Positions 1 through 7,914 of a stretch of 64,000 bases of DNA are shown in pieces. Position 1 is the stretch's first letter, and every line of letters begins with the position of its first letter. The stretch lies in assembly GCF_014138045.1 (NCBI RefSeq), contig NZ_JACGXA010000001.1, positions 1,113,501 to 1,177,500 on the forward strand, in the 5' to 3' direction. The translations under genes and the position numbers were made by a program. Source of the DNA: Nocardioides ginsengisegetis. Its GTDB lineage: Bacteria > Actinomycetota > Actinomycetes > Propionibacteriales > Nocardioidaceae. A model generated the notes under the pieces. The model saw nothing but the letters and a program-made list of their open reading frames with translations, was not told where the DNA came from and did no database searches.

Positions 1-2
1 CG

Positions 3-35
3 CTGCCGGAGCCGACCTTCCCGACGTTCGTCTAG
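3..35 (+). CDS. possible C-terminal tail of an upstream gene
   Basis: An open frame enters from the left edge and reads LPEPTFPTFV followed by TAG. Its stop overlaps the stop of the next, opposite-strand gene by a few bases, which would make a tail-to-tail pair. Ten residues are too few to identify a family, and the frame could be chance. Confidence 0.25.
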   Translation: MPEPTFPTFV

Positions 36-274
36 AACCCGAGGAGCAGTCCCCACAGGAGCCGCACGACGTAGAGCGCGGCGGGGAACGCGAACACGAC
101 CAGCATCACCCACGCGGTGACGCGGTGCAGCGGCTTGGCCGGGTCGAGCGAGCCCGCGAAGTCGAGCAGCGCGCCGTCGGGCACCGACCGGTTGAGGCCC
201 ATGCGCTGCGCGTCCAGAGGGAGGTGCGTGGGCGGCGTCCAGTCCGCGTCCTCGTCGTCCTCCCAGGCGGTCAT
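32..274 (-). CDS. small single-pass membrane protein, unknown function
   Basis: This predicted protein has 80 residues. The first half is acidic and polar (begins MTAWEDDEDADW) and the C-terminal third is one hydrophobic segment (about residues 52-75), so a C-terminally anchored membrane protein is likely. I chose the internal ATG because a GGAG sits a few bases before it; a longer frame upstream has no such site and its added residues look like shadow coding. It is divergent from phoH. I do not recognise a family. Confidence 0.55.
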   Translation of the reverse strand: MTAWEDDEDADWTPPTHLPLDAQRMGLNRSVPDGALLDFAGSLDPAKPLHRVTAWVMLVVFAFPAALYVVRLLWGLLLGF

Positions 275-341
275 GGCTCCACGGTACGTCCCCCGGGCGG
301 CGTACGACGGCAACTCGGTGGGCCTGAGAGGGGCGAGTGCG

Positions 342-347
342 TAGCAT
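342..347 (+). promoter_or_regulatory. candidate -10 hexamer TAGCAT for phoH
   Basis: A TANNNT hexamer lies about 45 bases before the phoH start in the divergent gap. No convincing -35 was seen. Confidence 0.3.
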
Positions 348-392
348 GGAGGGCGCTCGATCACCTACCGGAGAGGCGCCCTCGGGGCATCC

Positions 393-1454
393 ATGACTGA
401 CAGCAACCCGCACGGGGTGCACGCGGCACCGCCGAAGCACGAGACCCGCCACGTCGTGGTGGTCCCCAACAGCATCAACATGGTCAGTCTCCTCGGCCCG
501 GGGGATGAGTACCTCGGGATCATCGAGGGCGCGCTCGCCGCCGAGATCCACGTCCGGGGCAACCGGATCAGCCTCAAGGGCGAGCCCGGCGAGGTCGCCC
601 TCGCCGACCGGCTGCTCGACGAGCTGGTCACGATCATCCGCACCGGCCAGGGCGTCACGTCCGAGACCGTCGAGCGCGTGATCACGATGCTGCGGGCCGA
701 GACCACCGAGCGGCCCGCCGACGTGCTGTCGCTCAACATCCTCAGCAACCGTGGCCGCTCGATCCGCCCCAAGACGCTCAACCAGAAGCGCTACGTCGAC
801 TCGATCGACAAGCACACCATCACCTTCGGCATCGGCCCCGCCGGCACCGGCAAGACCTACCTCGCGATGGCCAAGGCCGTGCAGGCGCTGCAGTCCAAGA
901 ACGTCAACCGGATCATCCTGACCCGGCCGGCCGTCGAGGCGGGGGAGCGGCTGGGCTACCTGCCCGGCACGCTCTCGGAGAAGATCGACCCCTACCTGCG
1001 CCCGCTCTACGACGCGCTGCACGACATGATCGACCCCGAGACGATCCCCAAGCTGCTCGCCGCCGGGACCATCGAGGTCGCGCCGCTGGCCTACATGCGC
1101 GGCCGCACGCTCAACGACGCGTTCATCATCCTCGACGAGGCGCAGAACACCTCGCCGGAGCAGATGAAGATGTTCCTGACCCGGCTCGGCTTCAACTCCA
1201 AGATCGTCGTCACCGGCGACGTCACCCAGGTCGACCTGCCCAACGGCACGAAGTCCGGCCTGAAGGTCATCGAGGGGATCCTCGACGGCGTCGAGGACAT
1301 CGTCTTCAACCGGCTCACCAGCCACGACGTCGTCCGGCACCGGCTGGTCGGCAAGATCGTGGCGGCGTACGACGAGTTCGACGCCCGCGGCGGCTTCACC
1401 CCGCACGCCGCTGCGTCGCACAACCAGAACCACACCCCCGGGAGCCGTCCGTGA
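393..1454 (+). CDS. phoH: PhoH-family ATPase
   Basis: PhoH-type P-loop ATPase of 353 residues, a usual length for actinobacterial PhoH. Walker A is GPAGTGKT (148-155) and Walker B is FIILDEAQN (244-252). The N-terminal part (about 20-110) resembles the KH-like extension of the family. PhoH proteins are cytoplasmic nucleotide-binding proteins tied to RNA metabolism and usually lie next to ybeY, as here. The ybeY start overlaps the phoH stop in a GTGA, so the two are translationally coupled. This gene opens the run phoH-ybeY-CBS protein-deaminase-like. The biochemical activity of the family is not firmly settled. Confidence 0.93.
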   Translation: MTDSNPHGVHAAPPKHETRHVVVVPNSINMVSLLGPGDEYLGIIEGALAAEIHVRGNRISLKGEPGEVALADRLLDELVTIIRTGQGVTSETVERVITMLRAETTERPADVLSLNILSNRGRSIRPKTLNQKRYVDSIDKHTITFGIGPAGTGKTYLAMAKAVQALQSKNVNRIILTRPAVEAGERLGYLPGTLSEKIDPYLRPLYDALHDMIDPETIPKLLAAGTIEVAPLAYMRGRTLNDAFIILDEAQNTSPEQMKMFLTRLGFNSKIVVTGDVTQVDLPNGTKSGLKVIEGILDGVEDIVFNRLTSHDVVRHRLVGKIVAAYDEFDARGGFTPHAAASHNQNHTPGSRP

Positions 1455-1918
1455 GCATCGAGGTCCTCAACGAGTCCGGCCACGAGCTCGACGTCAAGCA
1501 GCTGGCCGCGCTCAGCCGGTTCGTGATGGACCGGATGCGCGTGCACCCCCAGGCCGAGCTGTGCATCAAGGCCGTCGACGAGTCCACCATCGCCGAGCTC
1601 AACGAGCAGTGGATGGAGAAGGAGGGGCCGACCGACGTGCTCGCCTTCCCCATGGACGAGCTGCGTCCAGGCCTGGTCAACGAGGAGCCCGAGGAGGGCG
1701 TCCTCGGCGACCTCGTGCTCTGCCCGGACATCGCGGCCAGGCAGGGCGAGACCGCCGGCCACGGCACGTGGGCCGAGATCGAGCTGCTCACCACCCACGG
1801 CATCCTGCACCTGCTCGGCTACGACCACGCCGAGCCGGAGGAGCACAAGGAGATGTTCGGTCTCCAGGACGAGCTGCTCGCCGCCTGGCGGGTCTCGGCA
1901 AGCTCGACCACCGATTGA
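1451..1918 (+). CDS. ybeY: rRNA maturation RNase YbeY
   Basis: Single-domain metalloendoribonuclease of 155 residues involved in 16S rRNA 3'-end maturation and 70S quality control. The zinc ligands of the HxxxHxxxxxH signature are visible as H116, H120 and H126 in HGILHLLGYDH. The GTG start overlaps the phoH stop. The last residues (V148 to the end, VSASSTTD) are encoded by a 24-bp dispersed repeat (1891-1914) and are not part of the conserved fold, so the native C-terminus has probably been extended or replaced by the repeat. Confidence 0.95.
   Translation: MSIEVLNESGHELDVKQLAALSRFVMDRMRVHPQAELCIKAVDESTIAELNEQWMEKEGPTDVLAFPMDELRPGLVNEEPEEGVLGDLVLCPDIAARQGETAGHGTWAEIELLTTHGILHLLGYDHAEPEEHKEMFGLQDELLAAWRVSASSTTD
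1891..1914 (+). repeat. dispersed 24-bp repeat, copy 1 (in ybeY)
   Basis: First of six near-identical 24-mers in the window, with the pattern GGTCTCGRCARG followed by CTCGACCACCGA. It encodes VSASSTTD at the YbeY C-terminus, immediately before the stop codon. Confidence 0.8.
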
Positions 1919-1931
1919 TGACCGCCGACAG

Positions 1932-3236
1932 ATGACCACTGGCGATCTCTGGCTGCTCCTCGCGGCAGCCGCCCTCGTCCTGCTCGCCGGTGCCTTCTCG
2001 GCCGCCGACGCCGCCCTCGGCTCCTTCTCGCGCGCCCGCGCGGAGGAGCTCATCGGCGACGACCGGCCCGGCGCGCGGCGGCTGCTGACGCTGCTCGAGG
2101 ACGCGCCGCGTTACCTCAACACCGCGCTGCTGCTGCGGCTGGCCTGCGAGATCTCCGCGATCGTGCTGGTCACCCTCGAGGCCTCCGACGCGTACGGCGG
2201 CTCGTGGTGGCCCACGGTCCTGACCGCGATCGGCGCGATGCTGGTCGTCTCGTTCGTCGTGATCGGGGTCGCCCCGCGCACCGTCGGCCGGCAGCACTCC
2301 GAGCGGATCGCGCTGGTCTCGGCGGCGCCGCTCGCCTGGGTGACCACCGTGCTCGGCCCGCTGCCGCGGCTGCTGATCCTGGTCGGCAACGCGATCACCC
2401 CCGGCAAGGGCTTCCGCGAGGGCCCGTTCTCCACGGAGACCGAGCTGCGCGAGCTCGTCGACCTCGCCGAGGCCTCGGCGGTGATCGAGTCCGGCGAACG
2501 CAAGATGATCCACGGCGTCTTCGAGCTCGGCGACACCACGGCGCGCGAGGTGATGGTGCCGCGCAACGACGTCGTCTACGTCGAGCGCCACAAGAACCTC
2601 CGCCAGACCATGTCGCTCTTCCTGCGCAGCGGCTACTCGCGGGTGCCGGTCATCGGCGAGAACCTCGACGACATCGTCGGCTTCGCCTACCTCAAGGACA
2701 TCGTCCGGCGGGACTTCGAGGCACCCGACGTGGAGTTCACCCAGCGCATCGACGAGGTCATGCGGCCGGCCGCCTACGTCCCGGAGTCCAAGCCCGTCGA
2801 CGCCCTGCTCTCGGAGATGCAGGCCAAGCGGCAGCACATCGCCGTCGTCGTCGACGAGTACGGCGGCACCGCCGGCCTGATCACCATCGAGGACATCCTC
2901 GAGGAGATCGTCGGCGAGATCACCGACGAGTACGACGAGGAGGAGATCGAGGTCGAGGTGCTGCCCTCGGGCACCACCCGGGTCTCCTCGCGCTACCCGA
3001 TCGACGACCTCGACGAGCTCTTCGGCCGGCGGGTCGAGGAGGAGGACGTCGACTCGGTCGGCGGCCTGATGGCCAAGCACCTCGGGCGCGTCCCGATCCC
3101 CGGCTCGCACGTCGAGGCGCACGGCCTGCGCTTCGAGGCCGAGGGCACCGCCGGTCGCCGCAACAAGATCGGCACCGTCCTCATCACCCGCCTCGAGCGG
3201 GAGCCCGACCACGACCCAGGAGACCCCAGTGAGTGA
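1932..3236 (+). CDS. CNNM/CorC-type CBS-domain membrane protein
   Basis: Membrane protein of 434 residues of the 'hemolysin family'/CorC type. About residues 5-150 are the hydrophobic DUF21/CNNM domain with several membrane segments, about 200-320 a CBS pair (REVMVPRNDVVYV; VVDEYGGTAGLITIEDILEEIVGEI), and about 340-420 a CorC_HlyC domain. The family is linked to Mg2+/Co2+ efflux or homeostasis; the old haemolysin label is historical. The ATG lies 13 bases after the ybeY stop. The next gene starts inside its last codons after an AGGAGA, so the four genes look like one operon. Confidence 0.9.
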   Translation: MTTGDLWLLLAAAALVLLAGAFSAADAALGSFSRARAEELIGDDRPGARRLLTLLEDAPRYLNTALLLRLACEISAIVLVTLEASDAYGGSWWPTVLTAIGAMLVVSFVVIGVAPRTVGRQHSERIALVSAAPLAWVTTVLGPLPRLLILVGNAITPGKGFREGPFSTETELRELVDLAEASAVIESGERKMIHGVFELGDTTAREVMVPRNDVVYVERHKNLRQTMSLFLRSGYSRVPVIGENLDDIVGFAYLKDIVRRDFEAPDVEFTQRIDEVMRPAAYVPESKPVDALLSEMQAKRQHIAVVVDEYGGTAGLITIEDILEEIVGEITDEYDEEEIEVEVLPSGTTRVSSRYPIDDLDELFGRRVEEEDVDSVGGLMAKHLGRVPIPGSHVEAHGLRFEAEGTAGRRNKIGTVLITRLEREPDHDPGDPSE

Positions 3237-3570
3237 CCTGCAGCCCGAGGACAAGAAGCTCGTCACCCTCGCCCGCGCCACCCGCGCGCGCGTCGGTGCG
3301 GCCGAGGGCGCCGCGATCCGCGACGCCGACGGGCGCACCTACGCCGCCGCGACCGTCGACCTGCCATCGCTGCAGGTCACCGCCGTGCAGGCCTGCGTGG
3401 CCATGGCGGTCGCGTCCGGCGTCAAGGGCCTCGAGGCGGCGGTGCTGCTCACCGAGGCCACCGAGCCGACCGCCCCCGACCTGGCCGCGCTGACCGACCT
3501 CGGTGGGTCCGGCGTCGTCGTCCACCTCGGTGACGCGAAGGGCACCATCCACACCACTGTCAGCACCTAG
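3229..3570 (+). CDS. cytidine-deaminase-like protein lacking zinc ligands
   Basis: This 113-residue protein occupies the position, between the CBS protein and era, that is often annotated as cytidine deaminase in actinobacteria. The fold-like pattern of the family is present (RDADGRTYAAATVDLPSLQVTAVQACVAMAVASG), but the catalytic motifs are not: there is no (H/C)AE where A-V-Q-A-C-V lies and no PCxxC further on. I infer a degenerate, probably non-catalytic member kept for a structural or regulatory role. The GTG start overlaps the end of the preceding gene. Confidence 0.65.
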   Translation: MSDLQPEDKKLVTLARATRARVGAAEGAAIRDADGRTYAAATVDLPSLQVTAVQACVAMAVASGVKGLEAAVLLTEATEPTAPDLAALTDLGGSGVVVHLGDAKGTIHTTVST

Positions 3571-3573
3571 GCT
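3568..3573 (+). promoter_or_regulatory. candidate -10 TAGGCT, leaderless promoter
   Basis: The hexamer overlaps the previous stop codon and sits 7 bases before the GTG of the secreted TIM-barrel gene, the spacing expected for a leaderless transcript. Confidence 0.4.
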
Positions 3574-3580
3574 GGCGCCC

Positions 3581-4423
3581 GTGCGCGTGCGAGTGATGGT
3601 CCTGGCCGTGGTGGCCGCCCTGCTCGCGATGACCCCGCCCGCGCAGGCGGCGACACCCGCGCCCGGCCGGGCCATGTGGCTCTGGGACCGGCCCGACCCC
3701 GCGGACCTGGTCGCGTTCGCGGTCGACCACGGCGTCTCCGAGATCTTCGTGTCGCTCCCGCCCGACCTCGCGCACGACCCGTCGCTCGGCTACTACCGGG
3801 ACCTGCGGGCCCGCACCCGCGCGGCCGGGATCGCGATGTCGGCGCTGGGCAGCGAGACGACGTACGTCGACCAGCCGCGGGTGGCCCTCGCCTGGCAGCG
3901 GTCCGCGCTGTCGACCGGCCTCTTCGACGGCGTGCACCTCGACATCGAGCCGTGGATCCACCCCGACTGGAAGACCGCCCGACCGGCCCTGCTCGACCGC
4001 TACCTCGCCCTGCTGTCGACCCTGGCCGGTGACACCACGCTGCCCGTCGAGGCGGACATCGCCTTCTGGCTGGACACGATCAAGGTCCACGGCCATCGGC
4101 TCGACAGGCAGGTGATCGCGCGCGTCGACGCCGTCACCGTGATGACCTACCGGCACGTCGCCACGGGTCCCGACGGGATCCTCGCGCTCGGCGCGAAGGC
4201 GATCGAGGCGGCGACCGCCGCGGGCAAGCCGGTGCGGCTGGCGGTGGAGACCAACCACCTCGGCGACGGCCCGATCGCGCTCAAGCAGACGTTCTGGTCG
4301 CGGCCGCAGCCCGAGCTCACCGGAGTGCTCGCGCAGGTCGACGCGGGGGTGCCCGCGGGGTCGACGTACCGCGGGATCGCCGTGCATGACTACGAGGGCT
4401 GGCGCGCCCTCGCGGAACTGTAA
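3581..4423 (+). CDS. secreted TIM-barrel protein, glycoside-hydrolase-like
   Basis: Protein of 280 residues with an N-terminal signal peptide (MRVRVMVLAVVAALLA, cleavage probably after AQA near residue 23). The mature part looks like an alpha/beta barrel: MWLWDRPDPADLVAF at the start, then DGVHLDIEPW, in which D and E on a strand end resemble a glycoside-hydrolase catalytic centre, then VEADIAFW and AVTVMTYR. I infer a secreted, possibly carbohydrate-active enzyme but cannot name a family. The GTG was chosen because it starts the signal peptide and follows a -10-like hexamer; the open frame extends further upstream into the preceding gene. Confidence 0.6.
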   Translation: MRVRVMVLAVVAALLAMTPPAQAATPAPGRAMWLWDRPDPADLVAFAVDHGVSEIFVSLPPDLAHDPSLGYYRDLRARTRAAGIAMSALGSETTYVDQPRVALAWQRSALSTGLFDGVHLDIEPWIHPDWKTARPALLDRYLALLSTLAGDTTLPVEADIAFWLDTIKVHGHRLDRQVIARVDAVTVMTYRHVATGPDGILALGAKAIEAATAAGKPVRLAVETNHLGDGPIALKQTFWSRPQPELTGVLAQVDAGVPAGSTYRGIAVHDYEGWRALAEL

Positions 4424-4445
4424 CGATTCGGACACGTGCCCGGAG

Positions 4446-4451
4446 TAAAGT
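4446..4451 (+). promoter_or_regulatory. candidate -10 TAAAGT, leaderless promoter of tmsA
   Basis: A TANNNT hexamer in an AT-enriched gap sits 7 bases before the GTG start of tmsA; there is no Shine-Dalgarno site at the usual spacing. Confidence 0.5.
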
Positions 4452-4458
4452 CGGGAGC

Positions 4459-5826
4459 GTGACCGGGGGACGCTGGGATGAGCACCGGGCCGCCGTCGAG
4501 CGGCTCCGGACGTCGTACGCCGCCATCGCGCCGGGTGACCCCGTGCGGCTGGCGAAGAAGACCTCCAACCTGTTCCGGCCGCGCGCCGGGACCGACGCGC
4601 CGGGCCTCGACGTGTCCGGCCTGGCCGGCGTGATCGAGGTCGACCCGGTCGCGCGCACGGCCGAGGTGCAGGGCATGTGCACCTACGAGGACCTCGTCGA
4701 CGCGACCCTGCCGCACGGCCTGATCCCGCTCGTCGTGCCGCAGCTGCGCACGATCACGCTCGGCGGTGCGGTCACCGGGCTGGGCATCGAGTCGACCAGC
4801 TTCCGCAGCGGCCTGCCGCACGAGTCGGTCCTCGAGATGGACGTCTTCACCGGCGCCGGCGAGGTCGTCACGACACGACCCGGCGACGATCTCTTCGACA
4901 CGTTCCCCAACTCCTACGGCTCGCTGGGCTACGCGACGCGGCTGCGGATCCGGCTCGAGGAGGTGCCCTCGCACGTCGCGCTGCGGCACCTGCACTTCGA
5001 CGACGCCTCACTGCTGGCCAAGACGATCGCCGAGCTCGTCGAGACCGGCGAGCACGACGGCACCCGCGTCGACGGGCTCGACGGGGTCGCGTTCGCGCCG
5101 GGGGAGTACTACCTGACGCTGGCGACCTGGGTCTCGGCAGGCTCGACCACCGAAGAACGTCCGAGTGACTACACCGGCCAGGCGATCTACTACCGCTCGA
5201 TCCAGGAGCGGGAGACCGACCTGCTGACCATGCACGACTACCTCTGGCGCTGGGACACCGACTGGTTCTGGTGCTCCGGCGCGTTCGGGGTGCAGCACCC
5301 CGTCGTCCGCCGGCTCTGGCCGCGGCGCTGGCGGCGGTCGGACGTCTACAGCAAGCTGATCGCCCTCGACCGCCGGCTCGGTGTCGCCGACTTCCTCGAC
5401 CGTCGTGCCGGCCGACCGCTGCGCGAGCGCGTCATCCAGGACGTCGAGGTTCCGGTCGAACGGCTCGAGGAGTTCCTCGCGTGGTTCGACGCCGAGGTCG
5501 GGATGCGGCCGGTGTGGCTGTGCCCCGTGGTCTCGACCCGGTCGTGGGCCACCTACCCGCTCGTGCCCGGGACGACGTACGTCAACGTCGGCTTCTGGGG
5601 CACCGTCCACGTCGGGCCGGACGCGCCCGAGGGCCCGCTCAACCGTGCCATCGAGGAGAAGGTGCACGCCCTGGGCGGCCACAAGTCCCTCTACTCCGAG
5701 GCGTTCTACGACCGCGACACGTTCGACAGGCTCTACGACGGCGCCAATCTGGCCGCCGTCAAGGGCCGCTACGACCCCCACGACCGGCTGACCAGCCTCT
5801 ACGACAAGGCGGTGAAGAGACGTTGA
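4459..5826 (+). CDS. tmsA: FAD-dependent 10-methylene fatty acid reductase (TmsA/BfaA-like)
   Basis: FAD-binding oxidoreductase of 455 residues of the DHCR24-like class. The FAD-binding (PCMH) region lies in about residues 60-190, including LVVPQLRTITLGGAVTGLG. Paired with the SAM-dependent methyltransferase that follows, it matches the TmsA/TmsB (BfaA/BfaB) system, in which TmsB converts oleoyl lipid to a 10-methylene product and TmsA reduces it to 10-methylstearoyl (tuberculostearic) lipid. The stop codon overlaps the TTG start of tmsB. Residues 225-232 (VSAGSTTE) come from a dispersed 24-bp repeat in a loop. The assignment is by pairing and fold, not by a diagnostic residue. Confidence 0.8.
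   Translation: MTGGRWDEHRAAVERLRTSYAAIAPGDPVRLAKKTSNLFRPRAGTDAPGLDVSGLAGVIEVDPVARTAEVQGMCTYEDLVDATLPHGLIPLVVPQLRTITLGGAVTGLGIESTSFRSGLPHESVLEMDVFTGAGEVVTTRPGDDLFDTFPNSYGSLGYATRLRIRLEEVPSHVALRHLHFDDASLLAKTIAELVETGEHDGTRVDGLDGVAFAPGEYYLTLATWVSAGSTTEERPSDYTGQAIYYRSIQERETDLLTMHDYLWRWDTDWFWCSGAFGVQHPVVRRLWPRRWRRSDVYSKLIALDRRLGVADFLDRRAGRPLRERVIQDVEVPVERLEEFLAWFDAEVGMRPVWLCPVVSTRSWATYPLVPGTTYVNVGFWGTVHVGPDAPEGPLNRAIEEKVHALGGHKSLYSEAFYDRDTFDRLYDGANLAAVKGRYDPHDRLTSLYDKAVKRR
5130..5153 (+). repeat. dispersed 24-bp repeat, copy 2 (in tmsA)
   Basis: In-frame and sense-oriented copy encoding VSAGSTTE at residues 225-232, between a strand-like YYLTLATW and RPSDYTGQAIYYRS. Confidence 0.8.
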
Positions 5827-7112
5827 AGTCCACCCTGAAGCAGACCCCCACGTTGTCCATCGGCGACGCCGTCGCATCCCTGCTGCGCGACGGGATGCCC
5901 GTCCGGTTCAGCGCGTACGACGGCAGCTCGGCCGGCCCGCCGGACGCCGAGATCGAGCTGGAGCTGAAGAACCAGCGCGGCCTGTCCTACCTGCTCACCG
6001 CGCCGGGTGACCTCGGCATGGCCCGCGCCTACGTGTCCGGCGACCTCGCCGTCAACGGCGTGCACCCCGGCAACCCCTACGAGGCGCTGCGGTTGCTGCA
6101 GAGCCACCTGCGCTTCCGCCGGCCCACGCCGGCCGAGGCGCTGACCCTGCTGCGCGGCCTGGGCCTGTCCAACCTCAAGCCCCCGCCGCCGCCCCCGCAG
6201 GAACACCTGCCGCGCTGGCGCCGGGCGATGGAGGGGCTGCGGCACTCCATGTCCCGCGACGCCGAGGTGATCGCGCACCACTACGACGTGTCCAACCGCT
6301 TCTACGAGCTGGTGCTCGGCCCGTCGATGACCTACACCTGCGCGGTCTACCCGACCGCCGACGCGACGCTGGAGGAGGCGCAGGCCGAGAAGTACGACCT
6401 GGTCTGCCGCAAGCTCGGCCTCCAGCCCGGCATGCGGCTGCTCGACGTCGGCTGCGGCTGGGCGGGCATGGTCCGGCACGCCGCGAAGCACTACGGCGTC
6501 CAGGCGCTCGGCGTCACGCTGTCGCGCGAGCAGGCCCAGTGGGGCAAGGAGGCCATCGACCGCGAGGGCCTCGGCGACCTGGCCGAGGCGCGGCACTCCG
6601 ACTACCGCGACGTGCTCGAGGGCGACTTCGACGCGATCAGCTCGATCGGCCTGACCGAGCACATCGGGGTGCGCAACTACCCGGCGTACTTCGGCTTCCT
6701 GCGCGACCGCCTCAAGCCCGAGGGCCGGCTGCTCAACCACTGCATCACCCGCGCCCACAACCGCCGCGAGGAGACGGGGGCGTTCATCGACCGCTACGTC
6801 TTCCCCGACGGGGAGCTGATCGGCTCCGGCACGATCATCACCGAGGCCCAGGACGCCGGTCTCGAGGTCATGCACGAGGAGAACCTCCGCCTCCACTACG
6901 CCCTGACCCTGGCCGGCTGGTGCCAGAACCTCGTCGACAACTGGGACGAGTGCGTCGCCGAGGTCGGCGAGGGCACGGCGCGGGTGTGGGGCCTCTACAT
7001 GGCCGGCTCGCGGCTCGCCTTCGAGCGCAACGAGATCCAGCTGCACCAGGTGCTGGCCGTGCGCACCACCGAGGATGGGAAGGACGGATTCTCCCTGCGA
7101 CCCACGTGGTGA
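5823..7112 (+). CDS. tmsB: SAM-dependent fatty acid methyltransferase (TmsB/BfaB, CFA synthase family)
   Basis: Cyclopropane-fatty-acyl-phospholipid-synthase family protein of 429 residues. The N-terminal lipid-binding part (1-120) ends in a proline run near 120-125, and the methyltransferase domain carries the SAM motif LLDVGCGWAGM (206-216). Family markers HYDVSNRFYELVLGPSMTYTCA and SIGLTEHIGVRNY are present. With tmsA directly upstream, 10-methylene transfer to the oleoyl chain is more likely than cyclopropanation. The only start joining the frame after tmsA is a TTG that overlaps the tmsA stop (TTGA), so the two subunits are translationally coupled. Confidence 0.85.
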   Translation: MKSTLKQTPTLSIGDAVASLLRDGMPVRFSAYDGSSAGPPDAEIELELKNQRGLSYLLTAPGDLGMARAYVSGDLAVNGVHPGNPYEALRLLQSHLRFRRPTPAEALTLLRGLGLSNLKPPPPPPQEHLPRWRRAMEGLRHSMSRDAEVIAHHYDVSNRFYELVLGPSMTYTCAVYPTADATLEEAQAEKYDLVCRKLGLQPGMRLLDVGCGWAGMVRHAAKHYGVQALGVTLSREQAQWGKEAIDREGLGDLAEARHSDYRDVLEGDFDAISSIGLTEHIGVRNYPAYFGFLRDRLKPEGRLLNHCITRAHNRREETGAFIDRYVFPDGELIGSGTIITEAQDAGLEVMHEENLRLHYALTLAGWCQNLVDNWDECVAEVGEGTARVWGLYMAGSRLAFERNEIQLHQVLAVRTTEDGKDGFSLRPTW

Positions 7113-7113
7113 C

Positions 7114-7119
7114 TAGCCT
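7114..7119 (+). promoter_or_regulatory. candidate -10 TAGCCT, leaderless promoter
   Basis: The hexamer lies in the 13-bp gap after tmsB, 6 bases before the GTG of the flavin reductase gene. Confidence 0.45.
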
Positions 7120-7125
7120 TGCCGG

Positions 7126-7914
7126 GTGAGCACCCGAGCCAGGCAGTACGACGCGACGGTGCTGCGCCGTGAGCAGGTCTCGGACCACCTCGTCCGGCTG
7201 ACCCTCGGCGGCGCGGGCCTCGCGAACTTCACGTCCACCGGCATCCCCGACGAGTGGGTCGGGCTGGTCGTCCCCGGCCAGTTCCAGAGCCGCTACTACA
7301 CCGTGCGGTCGTGGTCCGGCGGCGAGCTCGTGCTCGACGTCGTCGTGCACGAGGTCGGCCTGGTCACCGAGTGGGCGGCCCGCGACGTGGTGGGGGAGCA
7401 GGTCACCATCACCGAGCCGCGCGGCTCCTTCGCGATGCCGGCCGGTGCGCAGTGGTTGCTGCTCGTCGGCGACCTGACCGCGATGCCGGCGATGGCGCGG
7501 ATCGCGTCCGAGGTGGGTCTCGACAGGCTCGACCAACGAAGCATCCGGATCTGGGCCGAGGTTCCGGACGACCTGACCGACTACCTGCCCGAGGGGGCCG
7601 ACGTGACCTGGCTGGCCCCGCCGGCCGAGGGCGCGAGCGACCTCGCGGCCGCCGTCGAGGCGATCGACTGGCCCGCGGGCGAGGGCTACTTCTGGATGGC
7701 GGGCGAGTCCGCGCAGATGCGCGCGATCCGCAAGCACCTGATGCGCGATCGCAAGCTGCCGTCCACGGCGTACGACGTCATGGGCTACTGGCGCGGGGGA
7801 GCCACACGCCAGCCGCGTGCGGTCGACCCGGGTCCGATCTACCGCGCCGGCAAGGCTGCCGGCAAGACCGATGACCAGATCTGGGCCGACTACGACAGGG
7901 CGAACGAGTCATGA
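7126..7914 (+). CDS. siderophore-interacting protein (FAD-dependent ferric reductase family)
   Basis: ViuB/SIP-type flavoprotein of 262 residues. The N-terminal FAD-binding barrel carries the flavin motif RYYTVRSW (about 63-70), and the C-terminal NAD(P)H domain ends with the family signature YFWMAGESAQMRAIRKHL and YDVMGYWRGG. The family reduces ferric siderophores with NAD(P)H in the cytoplasm. No siderophore gene is nearby; lying behind tmsAB it might instead feed electrons to TmsA, which is speculation. Residues 131-138 are encoded by a dispersed repeat in a different frame from the other copies. The stop overlaps the era start (ATGA). Confidence 0.82.
   Translation: MSTRARQYDATVLRREQVSDHLVRLTLGGAGLANFTSTGIPDEWVGLVVPGQFQSRYYTVRSWSGGELVLDVVVHEVGLVTEWAARDVVGEQVTITEPRGSFAMPAGAQWLLLVGDLTAMPAMARIASEVGLDRLDQRSIRIWAEVPDDLTDYLPEGADVTWLAPPAEGASDLAAAVEAIDWPAGEGYFWMAGESAQMRAIRKHLMRDRKLPSTAYDVMGYWRGGATRQPRAVDPGPIYRAGKAAGKTDDQIWADYDRANES
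7516..7539 (+). repeat. dispersed 24-bp repeat, copy 3 (in SIP gene)
   Basis: Sense-oriented copy, but read in another frame (GLDRLDQR, residues 131-138). This shows that the element tolerates more than one frame because none of the three sense frames contains a stop. Confidence 0.75.

Noticed and set aside
4080..4112. A partial match to the 24-bp repeat (GGCTCGACAGGC)
   Set aside because: Only about half of the consensus matches and the flanks do not fit, so it is probably a chance similarity.
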